From an uncultured Alphaproteobacteria bacterium (lineage in GTDB: Bacteria; Pseudomonadota; Alphaproteobacteria; Rhodobacterales; Rhodobacteraceae): a DNA stretch of 64,000 nt. The notes beneath the pieces were generated by a model that saw nothing but the letters and a program-made list of their open reading frames with translations, did not search any database and had not been told where the DNA came from. Of the stretch, positions 52,754 through 62,055 are shown one piece after another. Location of the stretch: NCBI GenBank assembly GCA_902611605.1, contig CACMAH010000007.1, forward strand, positions 1 to 64,000, read 5' to 3'. Numbering within the stretch: position 1 is the stretch's first letter; every line of letters begins with the position of its first letter. The position numbers were made by a program, and so were the translations under genes.

Positions 52754-54148
52754 CTAATATCTGTAATGGTCAGGTTTAAACGGTCCTTCTGTTTTGACAC
52801 CAATATAATCTGCTTGTTCTTTTTCTAATTTTGTTAAACTAGCGCCGACTTTATTTAGATGAAGATAAGCTACTTTTTCATCCAAGTGTTTGGGTAACAC
52901 ATAAACTTTCTTCTCATAATTCTTATTATTTTTCCATAATTCAATTTGAGCTAAAACTTGGTTAGTAAAACTAGCAGACATTACAAAAGAAGGGTGACCA
53001 GTAGCATTTCCCAAATTTAAAAGTCGACCCTCTGACAGAAGAATTATCTTCTTACCATCAGGCATTTCTATAAGATCAACTTGATCCTTTATATTATCCC
53101 ACTTGTGATTTTTAAGTGCAGAAACTTGAATTTCATTGTCAAAGTGACCTATATTTCCAACAATAGCCATATTCTTCATTTGTCGTATGTCATCTATCTT
53201 AATTACGTCTTTATTTCCTGTAGCTGTAATAAAAATATCAGCCTTTGAAACAACTTGATCTAGTGTTACTACATCAAATCCATCCATTGAAGCTTGTAAT
53301 GCACAAATTGGATCAACTTCTGTTACCACTACTTTTGCCCCAGCTCCTCTTAAAGAAGCGGCTGAGCCTTTTCCAACATCACCGTAACCACAAACAACAG
53401 CTGTTTTTCCACTTATCATAGTATCAGTTGCTCTTCTAATACCGTCAACAAGAGATTCCCTACAACCGTACTTATTGTCAAACTTTGACTTTGTCACACT
53501 ATCGTTAACATTTATAGCAGGAAAAGGAAGTTCATTGTTTTCCATCATTTGATATAATCTATGAACTCCTGTTGTAGTTTCTTCTGAAACACCCTTTATT
53601 GATGACTTTTGTTTAGAAAACCAACCTGGACTTTTTTCTAAACGCATTTTTATGGTTTCAAATAAAAATTCCTCTTCCTCAGAATTTGGGGTTTTTAGAA
53701 AATCTACGTCTCCAGACTCAGCCCTTGCTCCTAATATAATATACATAGTGGCATCACCACCGTCATCTAAAATTAAATTAGCGAAACCATCGTCAAAATG
53801 AAAAATTTTATCCACATACTCCCAATATTCTTTTAAAGTTTCGCCTTTCTTAGCAAATACTGGAATTTCTTGGGCAGCAATTGCTGCTGCTGCATGGTCT
53901 TGTGTGGAAAATATATTACAGCTTGCCCACCTCACTTGAGCTCCTAGTTTAACTAAAGTCTCAATTAAAACTGCAGTTTGAATTGTCATATGGAGACAGC
54001 CTGCTATTTTAGCACCGCTTAAAGGTTTTTGTTCCCCTAGTTCATCGACGGTAGCAACTAGTCCTGGCATTTCAGTCTCTGCAATCAGAATTTCTTTTTT
54101 TCCAAAACCTGCCAAATTTATATCTTTAACAATGTAAGAACTGCTCAT
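52754..54148 (-). CDS. ahcY: adenosylhomocysteinase
   Basis: 464 residues from ATG 54148, preceded by AGGAG; the frame extends 43 codons further but that part is not protein-like. [50 protein letters not shown] (NAD site), TATGNKDVI, and the C-terminal PFKPDHYRY. Hydrolyses S-adenosylhomocysteine to adenosine and homocysteine. No SAH riboswitch was recognised in the 93 bp upstream. Confidence 0.95.
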   Translation of the reverse strand: MSSSYIVKDINLAGFGKKEILIAETEMPGLVATVDELGEQKPLSGAKIAGCLHMTIQTAVLIETLVKLGAQVRWASCNIFSTQDHAAAAIAAQEIPVFAKKGETLKEYWEYVDKIFHFDDGFANLILDDGGDATMYIILGARAESGDVDFLKTPNSEEEEFLFETIKMRLEKSPGWFSKQKSSIKGVSEETTTGVHRLYQMMENNELPFPAINVNDSVTKSKFDNKYGCRESLVDGIRRATDTMISGKTAVVCGYGDVGKGSAASLRGAGAKVVVTEVDPICALQASMDGFDVVTLDQVVSKADIFITATGNKDVIKIDDIRQMKNMAIVGNIGHFDNEIQVSALKNHKWDNIKDQVDLIEMPDGKKIILLSEGRLLNLGNATGHPSFVMSASFTNQVLAQIELWKNNKNYEKKVYVLPKHLDEKVAYLHLNKVGASLTKLEKEQADYIGVKTEGPFKPDHYRY

Positions 54149-54241
54149 TATAATAATCTCCTGTAAAATCATATAATTTTGAAATGATAAAACATAGTAG
54201 ACAATCATTTTCAAGCATTTTAAATTAAATTTGTTAAATTT

Positions 54242-54838
54242 ATGTATGGTTCTATATTGATACAAAGAGCTTGGCAAAAAATGCTTTCTGGGAGAAGGCT
54301 TGATGTAATAGATCCATCACCTCTTGATATTGAGATTGGAGATATTGCTCATGGTCTTGCTTTTCAAGCCAGATGGAACGGACAAACAAAAGGAGATTTT
54401 GTTTTTTCTGTCGCAAATCATTCCATTCTAGTTTGGAACATCTTTAGTTTAGAAAATCCAAAAATAGAAAAAAAATGGCAATTAGTTTCTTTATTACATG
54501 ATGCTCCAGAATATGTAATTGGTGACTTGATTTCTCCAGTGAAAAAGGAAGTGGGTAGTTCTTACATCAATTTAGAAAAAAAACTACAAGAGGCTATTCA
54601 TATTCGTTTTGGGCTACCAGCACTAATACCAAACAAAATTAAATCAAAAATTAAAAATGCTGATAGAAAAGCTGCTTGGATTGAAGCAACAAAAATTGCA
54701 GGCTTTAATAAAAAAGAGGCAAATAAAATTTTTTTAGAACCTGATGAAAAAATACTAAAAAAATGTAAAATAATTTTAAAAAATCCTTTAAAAAGTAGAG
54801 AAGAGTTTTTAAATATATATAAATATTTGGACAAGTAA
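54242..54838 (+). CDS. HD-domain phosphohydrolase
   Basis: 198 residues, HD superfamily: first His in [10 protein letters not shown] pair in [19 protein letters not shown] (about 81-99), final Asp in [14 protein letters not shown]-terminal [22 protein letters not shown] is typical of an alphaproteobacterial group related to YfbR 5'-nucleotidases. Probably a metal-dependent nucleotidase in the cytoplasm. Divergent from ahcY. Confidence 0.85.
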   Translation: MYGSILIQRAWQKMLSGRRLDVIDPSPLDIEIGDIAHGLAFQARWNGQTKGDFVFSVANHSILVWNIFSLENPKIEKKWQLVSLLHDAPEYVIGDLISPVKKEVGSSYINLEKKLQEAIHIRFGLPALIPNKIKSKIKNADRKAAWIEATKIAGFNKKEANKIFLEPDEKILKKCKIILKNPLKSREEFLNIYKYLDK

Positions 54839-54864
54839 AATTTCAGTAAGCCGAAGGAATAAAA

Positions 54865-55755
54865 TTGAATAACCTAGATAATATTATAAAAGAATCTAGC
54901 GATAACGAATTTATCACTGATGTTATAGATGCCAGTAATGAATATCCTGTAATTGTTGATTTTTGGGCCCCTTGGTGTGGACCCTGTAAAAATCTAACAC
55001 CTAATCTTGAAAAAGCTATTAAGTCTTATAACGGTAAAATTAAGCTAGTTAAGATAAATATTGACGAAAATCAAGGAGTTGCCTCTCAACTTCGTATTCA
55101 ATCAATTCCAGCAGTATATGCTTTTTTTCAAGGAAAACCAATTGACGGTTTTATGGGTGCTCAAACTGAAAACCAAATAAAAGAGTTTATTTCCAATATT
55201 ATTACAAAAAGTGGCGTTGAAGTTGAAAGTGGCCTTGATAAAATTTTAGAAAATGCAAATATAAATCTCGAGAATGGTTTGTTTGAAGAAGCAAGAAATC
55301 AATTCCAAGAAGTTTTAGACGAAGATAATAAAAATATAACTGCAAATGTTGGAGTAGTAAAAAGTCATATAGCAGAAAAGAATTTTGACATTGCTCTGAA
55401 CAAATTAAATTCTATTCCAAAAGAAATTGAAAAAGAACCCGTTTTTAAGGAATTAAATAGTGAGCTTGAACTTCTAATTAAAGTTTCAAAAACAAGATCT
55501 TTTGGTAATATTCAAAGTGATCTTGAAAAAAACCCTAATAGCTTAGACCTTAAATTTGAGTTAGCATTGTCTCAAATTGCAAATGAAGATTATGAGGACT
55601 CTATAGAAAATCTTTTAAATATTTTTAAAATTGATAAAAGTTGGGAAAATGGTAAAGCTAAAGACCAATTAATTCTGTTATTTGATACATTAGGAAATAA
55701 AAATGAACTAGTTTTAAAAGCTAGAAGAAAATTATCATCTATTATATTTTCCTAA
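54865..55755 (+). CDS. thioredoxin-domain TPR protein, CnoX/YbbN type
   Basis: 296 residues. TTG start with GAAGGA six bases upstream. Thioredoxin domain (about 15-115) with the active site WAPWCGPCK (Cys pair kept) and cis-Pro in SIPAVYAF; C-terminal TPR-like helices (about 130-290). YbbN/CnoX acts as a chaperedoxin holding unfolded proteins for GroEL or DnaK. Followed by the LON-domain and Trm112-like genes, a standard alphaproteobacterial order. Confidence 0.9.
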   Translation: MNNLDNIIKESSDNEFITDVIDASNEYPVIVDFWAPWCGPCKNLTPNLEKAIKSYNGKIKLVKINIDENQGVASQLRIQSIPAVYAFFQGKPIDGFMGAQTENQIKEFISNIITKSGVEVESGLDKILENANINLENGLFEEARNQFQEVLDEDNKNITANVGVVKSHIAEKNFDIALNKLNSIPKEIEKEPVFKELNSELELLIKVSKTRSFGNIQSDLEKNPNSLDLKFELALSQIANEDYEDSIENLLNIFKIDKSWENGKAKDQLILLFDTLGNKNELVLKARRKLSSIIFS

Positions 55756-55769
55756 AATAAGATATTAAA

Positions 55770-56432
55770 ATGAGCGATTATAAAAATATTTCTAAATATC
55801 CTAAAAACATACCAATATTTCCTTTAGGTGGTGTTTTACTGCTACCAAAATCACGTCTTCCACTGAATATTTTTGAACCAAAGTATTTAAAAATGATTGA
55901 AGATGTCTTAGCGACAGAGCATAGATTTATCGGTATGATACAGCCTAAATCAAACAATAAAAATGACTCAGAAACTACTCCTAGTTTGAATAATGTAGGA
56001 TGTGTTGGTCGTTTAATTAGTTTTACAGAGACAGAAGATTCCAGATATTTGATAACTTTATCTGGTATTTCAAGGTTTAATTATGTTAAGGAAGTCGACA
56101 CTTTTAAACCATATATAAAAGCTGAAGTTGATTGGAGTAACTTCAGAAATGATGGCATGTTGGAAAAACTACCGACATCTTTTAACAAAAATGATTTTCT
56201 TAAGATAATATCAGAATATTTTAAAATTACTAATTTACAGACTGATTGGGAAAGTTTAAAAAAAGCTGATGATGAACTTCTTATTAATTCTCTATCTATA
56301 CTTTGCCCTTTTGAAAATGACGAGAAGCAAGCATTATTAGAAGCAAAAACAATTAAAGAAAGAATTGCAATTTTGACTACTTTGATGGAAATGAGTATTA
56401 AAGCAGAAACTACTTTTGGCCCACTTCAGTGA
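55770..56432 (+). CDS. LON substrate-binding domain protein
   Basis: 220 residues: [20 protein letters not shown] and [13 protein letters not shown] at the N-terminus, [19 protein letters not shown], and a C-terminal helical part with [21 protein letters not shown]. This is the N-terminal domain of Lon without ATPase or protease. Role unknown, perhaps protein quality control, as its neighbour is a chaperedoxin. Confidence 0.9.
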   Translation: MSDYKNISKYPKNIPIFPLGGVLLLPKSRLPLNIFEPKYLKMIEDVLATEHRFIGMIQPKSNNKNDSETTPSLNNVGCVGRLISFTETEDSRYLITLSGISRFNYVKEVDTFKPYIKAEVDWSNFRNDGMLEKLPTSFNKNDFLKIISEYFKITNLQTDWESLKKADDELLINSLSILCPFENDEKQALLEAKTIKERIAILTTLMEMSIKAETTFGPLQ

Positions 56433-56623
56433 AAAAAAATATCTCAGATTTTGACTTAAACTTACTTAGAATTTTAGTGTGCCCAAAAACACATACAAAA
56501 CTTGTTTTTGACGAAATTAAGTTAGAACTAATCTCTAAAGCTGCTGGACTCGCATACCCTATAAGAAATGGTATACCAATTTTATTGGAAAATGAAGCAA
56601 GAAAACTGGAAGAAGATCTTTAG
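56429..56623 (+). CDS. Trm112-family small protein
   Basis: 64 residues with a GTG start overlapping the previous stop. [41 protein letters not shown] is the Trm112/YcaR pattern: a zinc-ribbon-like fold, here with one Cys left of the usual set. In eukaryotes such proteins activate methyltransferases; the bacterial role is unclear. Confidence 0.85.
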   Translation: MKKNISDFDLNLLRILVCPKTHTKLVFDEIKLELISKAAGLAYPIRNGIPILLENEARKLEEDL

Positions 56624-56625
56624 AT

Positions 56626-58215
56626 TTAATGTTTAAATGATCTAATTCCAGTAAACACCATACTTACATTTCTTTTGTCTGCCAATTGAATTACCTGATC
56701 ATCCCTTATAGACCCTCCAGGCTGAATTATAGCATTAATTCCATTGGCTAATGCATCCTCAATACCATCAGAAAATGGAAAGAAAGCGTCAGAAGCCATT
56801 ACCGCATTTTTAAGCTTTATTTTATTGCTTTTAGTACTTAATTCTAATGCTTTTCTAATTGCTATTTTGGAGCTATCAATCCTACTTGGTTGTCCGGAGC
56901 CAATTCCAATTGTTTTCATGTTTTGGACTATAACAATACCATTAGATTTAACTAATTTTACTACTGTCCATGCAAATATTAAATCTTTTATTTCTTTATT
57001 AGTCGGTGAAAGTTTTGTTACAACCTCTAAGTTCTCTTTAGAAATTAATTTAGTATCCGGTTCTTGAATTAATGTCCCTTGTATAACAGATCTAAACTCA
57101 GTATCTTTCAATTTATTTGAGCGCCAATTATTATTTAAAGAAATGAGTCTAAGATTTTTCTTTTTGGTCAAAATTCTTTCTGCTTCACTATCAAAACCTG
57201 GTGCAACTATCATTTCAAAGAAATAATTATTTAATATATTTGCTACAACTTTTTGAACTTTTTTGTTGAAAACAACAATACCGCCAAATGCAGATATAGG
57301 ATCACATGCCATTGCATTATTGAATGCTTCCAAAAGGTTTTTTCCACTTGCCACTCCGCATGGATTGGTATGTTTTATTATGCCAACAATATCCTCTTTG
57401 AAATTTTTAAAATTATAAAGTAAATTTAAACTTGCATCTAGATCCAGATGATTATTATAGGATAGTTTTTTTCCATGTAATTTTTTAAAATTTCCCCAAT
57501 TTTTTCTAGTTTCTTCATCTTGAAAAAATTCTGCTTTTTGATGAGTGTTTTCGCCATAAGTAAGGTCATCTTTAAATTTACCACCATTCATTTCTAGTTT
57601 TGTGAAATCTTTTTTATTAATTTTTGAAAACCATTTTGATATCTGTAAATCATAATTACTTGTATAGTTAAATGCTTTGTGAGCTTTTTCTAAACGAAAA
57701 TCATAAGTTGAACATCCATCATACTTTAAAAAGTGTTTGATAACTTCTTCATATTGGGAAAAATTAGTAACAACAGTTACATATTTATAGTTTTTGGCAG
57801 CGCCCCTTAATAAAGTAATTCCACCGATATCTATATTCTCAATACAATATTTATTGTTTTTATTTTTAAGAACTGCATCTGAAAAAGGATATAGATTACA
57901 TACAACCAGATCTATTGCTTCTAATTTAAAATTCTTCAAATCTTGAACATGATTTTTATTTCCTCTATCAGCTAAAATTGATGAATGTATTTTTGGATGA
58001 AGGGTTTTTACTCTACCATCAAGTAATTCAGGATATCCAGTTATTGCTTCGATATCTGTAACATTAAATCCAAGATCATTTATGTATTCTGCAGTACCAC
58101 CGCTAGCTATAATTTTTACACCTAATAAACCAAGATTTTTTACAAATTTTCCAAGACCCTTTTTATTAGATACGGAAATTAAGGCATTTTTTATTTTAAC
58201 TTTGTTTTTTTTCAT
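56626..58215 (-). CDS. purH: bifunctional AICAR transformylase/IMP cyclohydrolase
   Basis: 529 residues. N-terminal MGS-like cyclohydrolase domain (about 8-200: ALISVSNKKGL, SGGTAEYINDLG, GRVKTLHPKIH) and C-terminal transformylase with the catalytic Lys-His in IIKHTNPCGVASG and the end motif AIIQPGGSIRDDQVI. Last two steps of purine synthesis. It follows the heparinase-like and rsmB genes in the same direction, a common alphaproteobacterial order. Confidence 0.95.
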   Translation of the reverse strand: MKKNKVKIKNALISVSNKKGLGKFVKNLGLLGVKIIASGGTAEYINDLGFNVTDIEAITGYPELLDGRVKTLHPKIHSSILADRGNKNHVQDLKNFKLEAIDLVVCNLYPFSDAVLKNKNNKYCIENIDIGGITLLRGAAKNYKYVTVVTNFSQYEEVIKHFLKYDGCSTYDFRLEKAHKAFNYTSNYDLQISKWFSKINKKDFTKLEMNGGKFKDDLTYGENTHQKAEFFQDEETRKNWGNFKKLHGKKLSYNNHLDLDASLNLLYNFKNFKEDIVGIIKHTNPCGVASGKNLLEAFNNAMACDPISAFGGIVVFNKKVQKVVANILNNYFFEMIVAPGFDSEAERILTKKKNLRLISLNNNWRSNKLKDTEFRSVIQGTLIQEPDTKLISKENLEVVTKLSPTNKEIKDLIFAWTVVKLVKSNGIVIVQNMKTIGIGSGQPSRIDSSKIAIRKALELSTKSNKIKLKNAVMASDAFFPFSDGIEDALANGINAIIQPGGSIRDDQVIQLADKRNVSMVFTGIRSFKH

Positions 58216-58266
58216 TTTAAATCCTTGTTTAAAAAAATGTTCTTTTACGGTTATTATTAAAACTTT

Positions 58267-59856
58267 TTATAGATATAGTTTCCAATTCAAAAACTGTTCT
58301 TTCTGATCAAAATTGCTAAATAAAATAATTCTTTTTCCATTTTTAATTTCCAAGTCAAGTGGATCTAAAAATTTATAGTTTTCTAAAAAAACATTTTTTT
58401 TATCTGTTTCAAACCTCCAAATTTCATTATTTATAATTTTCAATAAAAAATTGCCTGAGTTATCAGAGTTCCAAATTTCTACATCTGGATGAAAATAAAA
58501 TGGTATATAAAAGAAATAGTCTTTTTTACTCGTTTGATTTAAAGATATTCTTTCTTTTCCTAATATTTTTTTCCCTGTAAAAGAAAGCTGTAACTTTCTA
58601 TTGTAAGATAATGAAATTTCATTAAAAGAGATTTCTTTTTCTCCTTCAATGTAATTATTTCTTAAATCCCTGTATTGTCTAATCTCTTTAACTTTACTTT
58701 TGAATAAAATTTCATTGGAATTTTTTTCTTGAATATCTATACCTAATGTATTCATTTGATTATCCAAAAATAGTATTTCGTCACTTTTACCAACATAGCA
58801 AGAAAATGAATTATTGTTTTGCATAAATGGAATACCACCTGATGTCATTTCGAATGAAAAAGCAGAACACATAAATTGTTTAGCATCTTGGGATTTAAAT
58901 TCTGTTTTCTCATCGAAAAAAAACGTTAATTTTGGTGTTTTTATTCTAATAAAACCTATTGGGTTTTTTATTATTGAAAAATCGGTTGTATCAGCATCTG
59001 ATATTTCTTTTTCTAATTCACAATAAATAGAGAAACCGCTACTTTCCCGAGATCTAACTAACAACCCATTTCCAAAGCTAAGACCTTTTAATAAAGGACA
59101 AATTATATTTTGGAAATATTTAAATTTTTTGTCTAGTAGACCATTTGAAAAATCCGAGGTAGTAGAAAATTTCATTATTCTATTAATAAAAAAAAGGATT
59201 TCTAAAAGATCACTAGAATTTCTAATCTTTTTTCCACTGATAAACAAAAAATTCAGATCTTTTATAATATCTTTAAGAACTTTATTTCTTACTATGGGTA
59301 ATTCTCTCAATAAAAAAGAGCAAAAAAAGATCCCCATATTTATTCTCAACCTCAGTAACCCTTTTGGAATAAAAAACTTGCAAATATTTAAATATAGAAC
59401 GTGAAAAACTAATAGTTGTGTTATTAATCTTGAATCACTCAAAATATTTGTTAATTTCAAATAATTAATATTTAAACAAAATGATAAAAGCCTAGACCCT
59501 GCGATATCTGGTCTCCAAACCAGCAAACTAAAGTTATCATCTAGAATTTTTAATTTTTTAAATAAATATTCGGTACTTTTTCTTGAGTTGTGGTTGTTAA
59601 TGGCAGAAAGAAAAAATAACCACTTTAGAGAATTAAGAGAAATAATTAAATTTTTGTTACCTCTTATCTTTATTTGATTAATTTGTTGATTAAAATGAGA
59701 ATTTCTAAATAATCCATTTTCAATATTTTTTTTTAAATTAATTTGATTACATGGAAACGAATTAAAGTCTAAATATTTAAGTCGGTAATGTTTTTTATAT
59801 CTGAAAAAAACTTTATAAAAATTAAGTGTGATGAAAAAAAGTAATTTAAAAAACAA
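58267..59856 (-). CDS. heparinase II/III family protein
   Basis: Up to 529 residues from TTG 59856; the true start is uncertain because the first ATG is far inside. An alpha-helical N-terminal half with LNSLKWLFFLSAINNHNSRKS and LLVWRPDIAGSRLLSF, then a beta-rich half with IYCELEKEIS and SLNQTSKKDYFFYIPFYFHPDV resembling alphaproteobacterial heparinase-like proteins encoded between rsmB and purH. Expected to act on a uronic-acid polysaccharide or cell-wall polymer, but no lyase activity is shown. It is unusually Phe/Asn/Ile-rich and diverged. Confidence 0.75.
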   Translation of the reverse strand: MFFKLLFFITLNFYKVFFRYKKHYRLKYLDFNSFPCNQINLKKNIENGLFRNSHFNQQINQIKIRGNKNLIISLNSLKWLFFLSAINNHNSRKSTEYLFKKLKILDDNFSLLVWRPDIAGSRLLSFCLNINYLKLTNILSDSRLITQLLVFHVLYLNICKFFIPKGLLRLRINMGIFFCSFLLRELPIVRNKVLKDIIKDLNFLFISGKKIRNSSDLLEILFFINRIMKFSTTSDFSNGLLDKKFKYFQNIICPLLKGLSFGNGLLVRSRESSGFSIYCELEKEISDADTTDFSIIKNPIGFIRIKTPKLTFFFDEKTEFKSQDAKQFMCSAFSFEMTSGGIPFMQNNNSFSCYVGKSDEILFLDNQMNTLGIDIQEKNSNEILFKSKVKEIRQYRDLRNNYIEGEKEISFNEISLSYNRKLQLSFTGKKILGKERISLNQTSKKDYFFYIPFYFHPDVEIWNSDNSGNFLLKIINNEIWRFETDKKNVFLENYKFLDPLDLEIKNGKRIILFSNFDQKEQFLNWKLYL

Positions 59857-59909
59857 ATTTATGTAAACTCCCTACCAAAATTTAATAAAATGTATAGTTC
59901 AATAATTCA

Positions 59910-61226
59910 TTACAGACTACTGCACTTTTTTTTTAATATAGCTGCAAAAAATCCATCCATTCCCCCTAAATCAGACAAATGATCTGGTCTTAATCTCAAA
60001 AAACCAAATTTATCTAACCAGTCCTTGTCTAAAAATTTATTTTTATTTGAAATTTTTTCAAAACACCAATCCTTATTTTTTTCAACAAATTCAATTATTT
60101 GTTTTTCACCTTCTGAAAAAAATAGAGAGCAATTGCAATATAAAATTACACCATTATCTTTAACAAATTTTTTTGCAAAGTTTAAAGAATCTTTTTGTAT
60201 TTGTATTAGATTATTTAATCTCTTTTCTGGAAATAGGTACTGTATCTCTTTATTTTTTCTAATTGTACCAGTTGAAGAGCAGGGAGCATCAATTACTACG
60301 ACATCAAATTTTTTTTTGGTTTTAAAATTATAAAAATCTGTTTTAATAATCTCACTTTTCATTTTCATTCTAGATAAGTTTTCTTTTAGCATTTTTATTC
60401 GAATTGAAGATTTATCTAGACATGTAACATTTGCTCCTAATGATATTAACTGCATTGCCTTTCCTCCAGGTGCAGAAAATAAATCTAATACTTCTTTTTC
60501 TTTTAAATCACCAAGAAGCTTTATTGGAATTGATGAAGAAATGTCTTGAACCCACCATTTGCCTTCATTAAAACCATTAAGGTTTGTTAATTTAACATCT
60601 TTTTTTATTCTTAAAGAACCTGTTGGTAGTATTTTGGCCTCAAGTTTTTTTTTCCAAAATTCAATTTCTTCTAAATTTTTGATAGATATGTCTACAGTGT
60701 TATTTAGAGTATATATCCTTTCTATATTATTAGCTATTTCTTTAGAATAATTTTTTGTTAAATAACTTTTTAAGGTACTTTCTAAATTACTATTAAATTC
60801 AAGCTCCTTTACTTGGTACTTTGCAACCAATTTCCTTGAAACTGAATTTATTAAACCCAAAAAATATTTTGTCTTAATACTTATCTTTGCTAAATCTACA
60901 GCAGAATTAACTAAGGCATAATTTGGTGCTTCGTTAAGTGCTATTTCTGAAACAACTATACGAAAAATATTTAAAACACTAGTGTTAGTTTTTTTTTTTA
61001 AAAATTTTAATATTTTTCTATCAATGCTTTCTAAGTGACCAAAAATAAAGCTTGTAATCCTTTCTGCTTGTGCAATATCTTTTTCTTCAAAAAAAACTTG
61101 GTTTTTTTCTAAATAATTAAGAGTTTGAGGTTTTGTTCTTCTATTTATAAATACTCCGTCTAAAATTTGATGAATCAAATATCGTGAAGAAATATTTTTT
61201 GAATTAATAAATTTATTTACATTCAT
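59910..61226 (-). CDS. rsmB: 16S rRNA m5C967 methyltransferase
   Basis: 438 residues. NusB-like N-terminal domain (about 1-140, RYLIHQILDGVFINRR, NEAPNYALVNSAVDLAK) and a C-terminal RNA m5C methyltransferase with VLDLFSAPGGKAMQL, DAPCSSTGTIRKN (release Cys) and YCNCSLFFSEGE (nucleophile Cys). Methylates C967 of 16S rRNA. Divergent from the DUF1674 gene. Confidence 0.93.
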   Translation of the reverse strand: MNVNKFINSKNISSRYLIHQILDGVFINRRTKPQTLNYLEKNQVFFEEKDIAQAERITSFIFGHLESIDRKILKFLKKKTNTSVLNIFRIVVSEIALNEAPNYALVNSAVDLAKISIKTKYFLGLINSVSRKLVAKYQVKELEFNSNLESTLKSYLTKNYSKEIANNIERIYTLNNTVDISIKNLEEIEFWKKKLEAKILPTGSLRIKKDVKLTNLNGFNEGKWWVQDISSSIPIKLLGDLKEKEVLDLFSAPGGKAMQLISLGANVTCLDKSSIRIKMLKENLSRMKMKSEIIKTDFYNFKTKKKFDVVVIDAPCSSTGTIRKNKEIQYLFPEKRLNNLIQIQKDSLNFAKKFVKDNGVILYCNCSLFFSEGEKQIIEFVEKNKDWCFEKISNKNKFLDKDWLDKFGFLRLRPDHLSDLGGMDGFFAAILKKKCSSL

Positions 61227-61290
61227 TGTTTTGTTTTATAAAAATTTTATCTCTAATTTAATTCATTAATTATAAAGGTAAGATTTATAT

Positions 61291-61482
61291 ATGAACTACA
61301 AAAAAAAAACAGTTAATAATAAAAAAATCGCAGAACAGGCTCTTGAAGAAGCAAAAAAAAAAGAGAGAGAGAGGGGGGGGGAAATGACTTCAAAATTGCC
61401 AAAAGAAATAGGAGGACCGAAAGAACTGGAACCTACAAGATATGGTGACTGGGAAAAAAAGGGTATAACGAGTGATTTTTGA
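61291..61482 (+). CDS. DUF1674 / SDHAF4-like protein
   Basis: 63 residues. C-terminus PKEIGGPKELEPTRYGDWEKKGITSDF read in parts (PKEIGGPKELEPTRYGDWEK, then KGITSDF) is the DUF1674 signature, homologous to mitochondrial succinate dehydrogenase assembly factor 4. The N-terminal half is low-complexity Lys/Glu/Arg encoded by a run of ten A's, five GA repeats and nine G's, a slippage-prone tract in the middle of the gene. Followed by a terminator at 61530. Confidence 0.88.
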   Translation: MNYKKKTVNNKKIAEQALEEAKKKERERGGEMTSKLPKEIGGPKELEPTRYGDWEKKGITSDF

Positions 61483-61529
61483 GTATTATTTCTTGAAATT
61501 TACATATTAAAGTGGTAATAGATCACGTG

Positions 61530-61551
61530 CGGGCTTAATGCCCGTTTTTTT
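61530..61551 (+). terminator. intrinsic terminator before rimP
   Basis: CGGGC (61530-61534) pairs with GCCCG (61540-61544) across TTAAT and is followed by seven T's. A short but GC-rich stem in AT-rich DNA; it ends the DUF1674 message 15 bp before the rimP start. Confidence 0.75.
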
Positions 61552-61565
61552 ATGCTAATGAAAAA

Positions 61566-62033
61566 ATGAAAGATTTAATAGCAGTTTCTGAAATTGAAAA
61601 AATTTTGTTAAAGTGCTTAAATCCAATTTTTTTGGACTCTAAGTATGAAATAATAAGAATTAAGGTATATGAAACTAAGAATAAAATTATACAAATTATG
61701 ATTGACCATTCTAATAAAATAATTGATATCGAAGATTGTGCTAAATATTCTCGCATGATTTCTGAATTTTTAGATAAAAAAAATTTAATATCTCATGATT
61801 TTAGTTTAGAAGTATCATCACCAGGAATAGATAGACCTTTAACAAGATTAAAAGATTTCTACAAATTTAAAGGTAATAAAGTTAAAATTACACAAATTGA
61901 CTTAGAGAATAAGAGAACTAATTACAAAGGTATATTAACTGAAGTTACGGAAAAAAATATACTTTTAGACCAAAATGATAATTTGGTTTCTATAAAATTG
62001 GACAAAATATGTGATGCTAAATTATTAGTTTAA
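61566..62033 (+). CDS. rimP: ribosome maturation factor RimP
   Basis: 155 residues: CAKYSRMISEFLDKKNLI, then FSLEVSSPGIDRPLTRLKDF, the family core, and a C-terminal SH3-like domain (about 90-155). Needed for 30S maturation. Its start lies right after a terminator, so its promoter must overlap the terminator or DUF1674 gene. Followed 22 bp later by nusA, the usual order. Confidence 0.92.
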   Translation: MKDLIAVSEIEKILLKCLNPIFLDSKYEIIRIKVYETKNKIIQIMIDHSNKIIDIEDCAKYSRMISEFLDKKNLISHDFSLEVSSPGIDRPLTRLKDFYKFKGNKVKITQIDLENKRTNYKGILTEVTEKNILLDQNDNLVSIKLDKICDAKLLV

Positions 62034-62055
62034 ATTATTTATTATAGGTTTTATT

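Noticed and set aside
54149-54277. Upstream extension of ahcY by 43 residues
   Set aside because: The extra part is not like any ahcY N-terminus, overlaps the divergent HD gene, and the ATG at 54148 has an AGGAG site.
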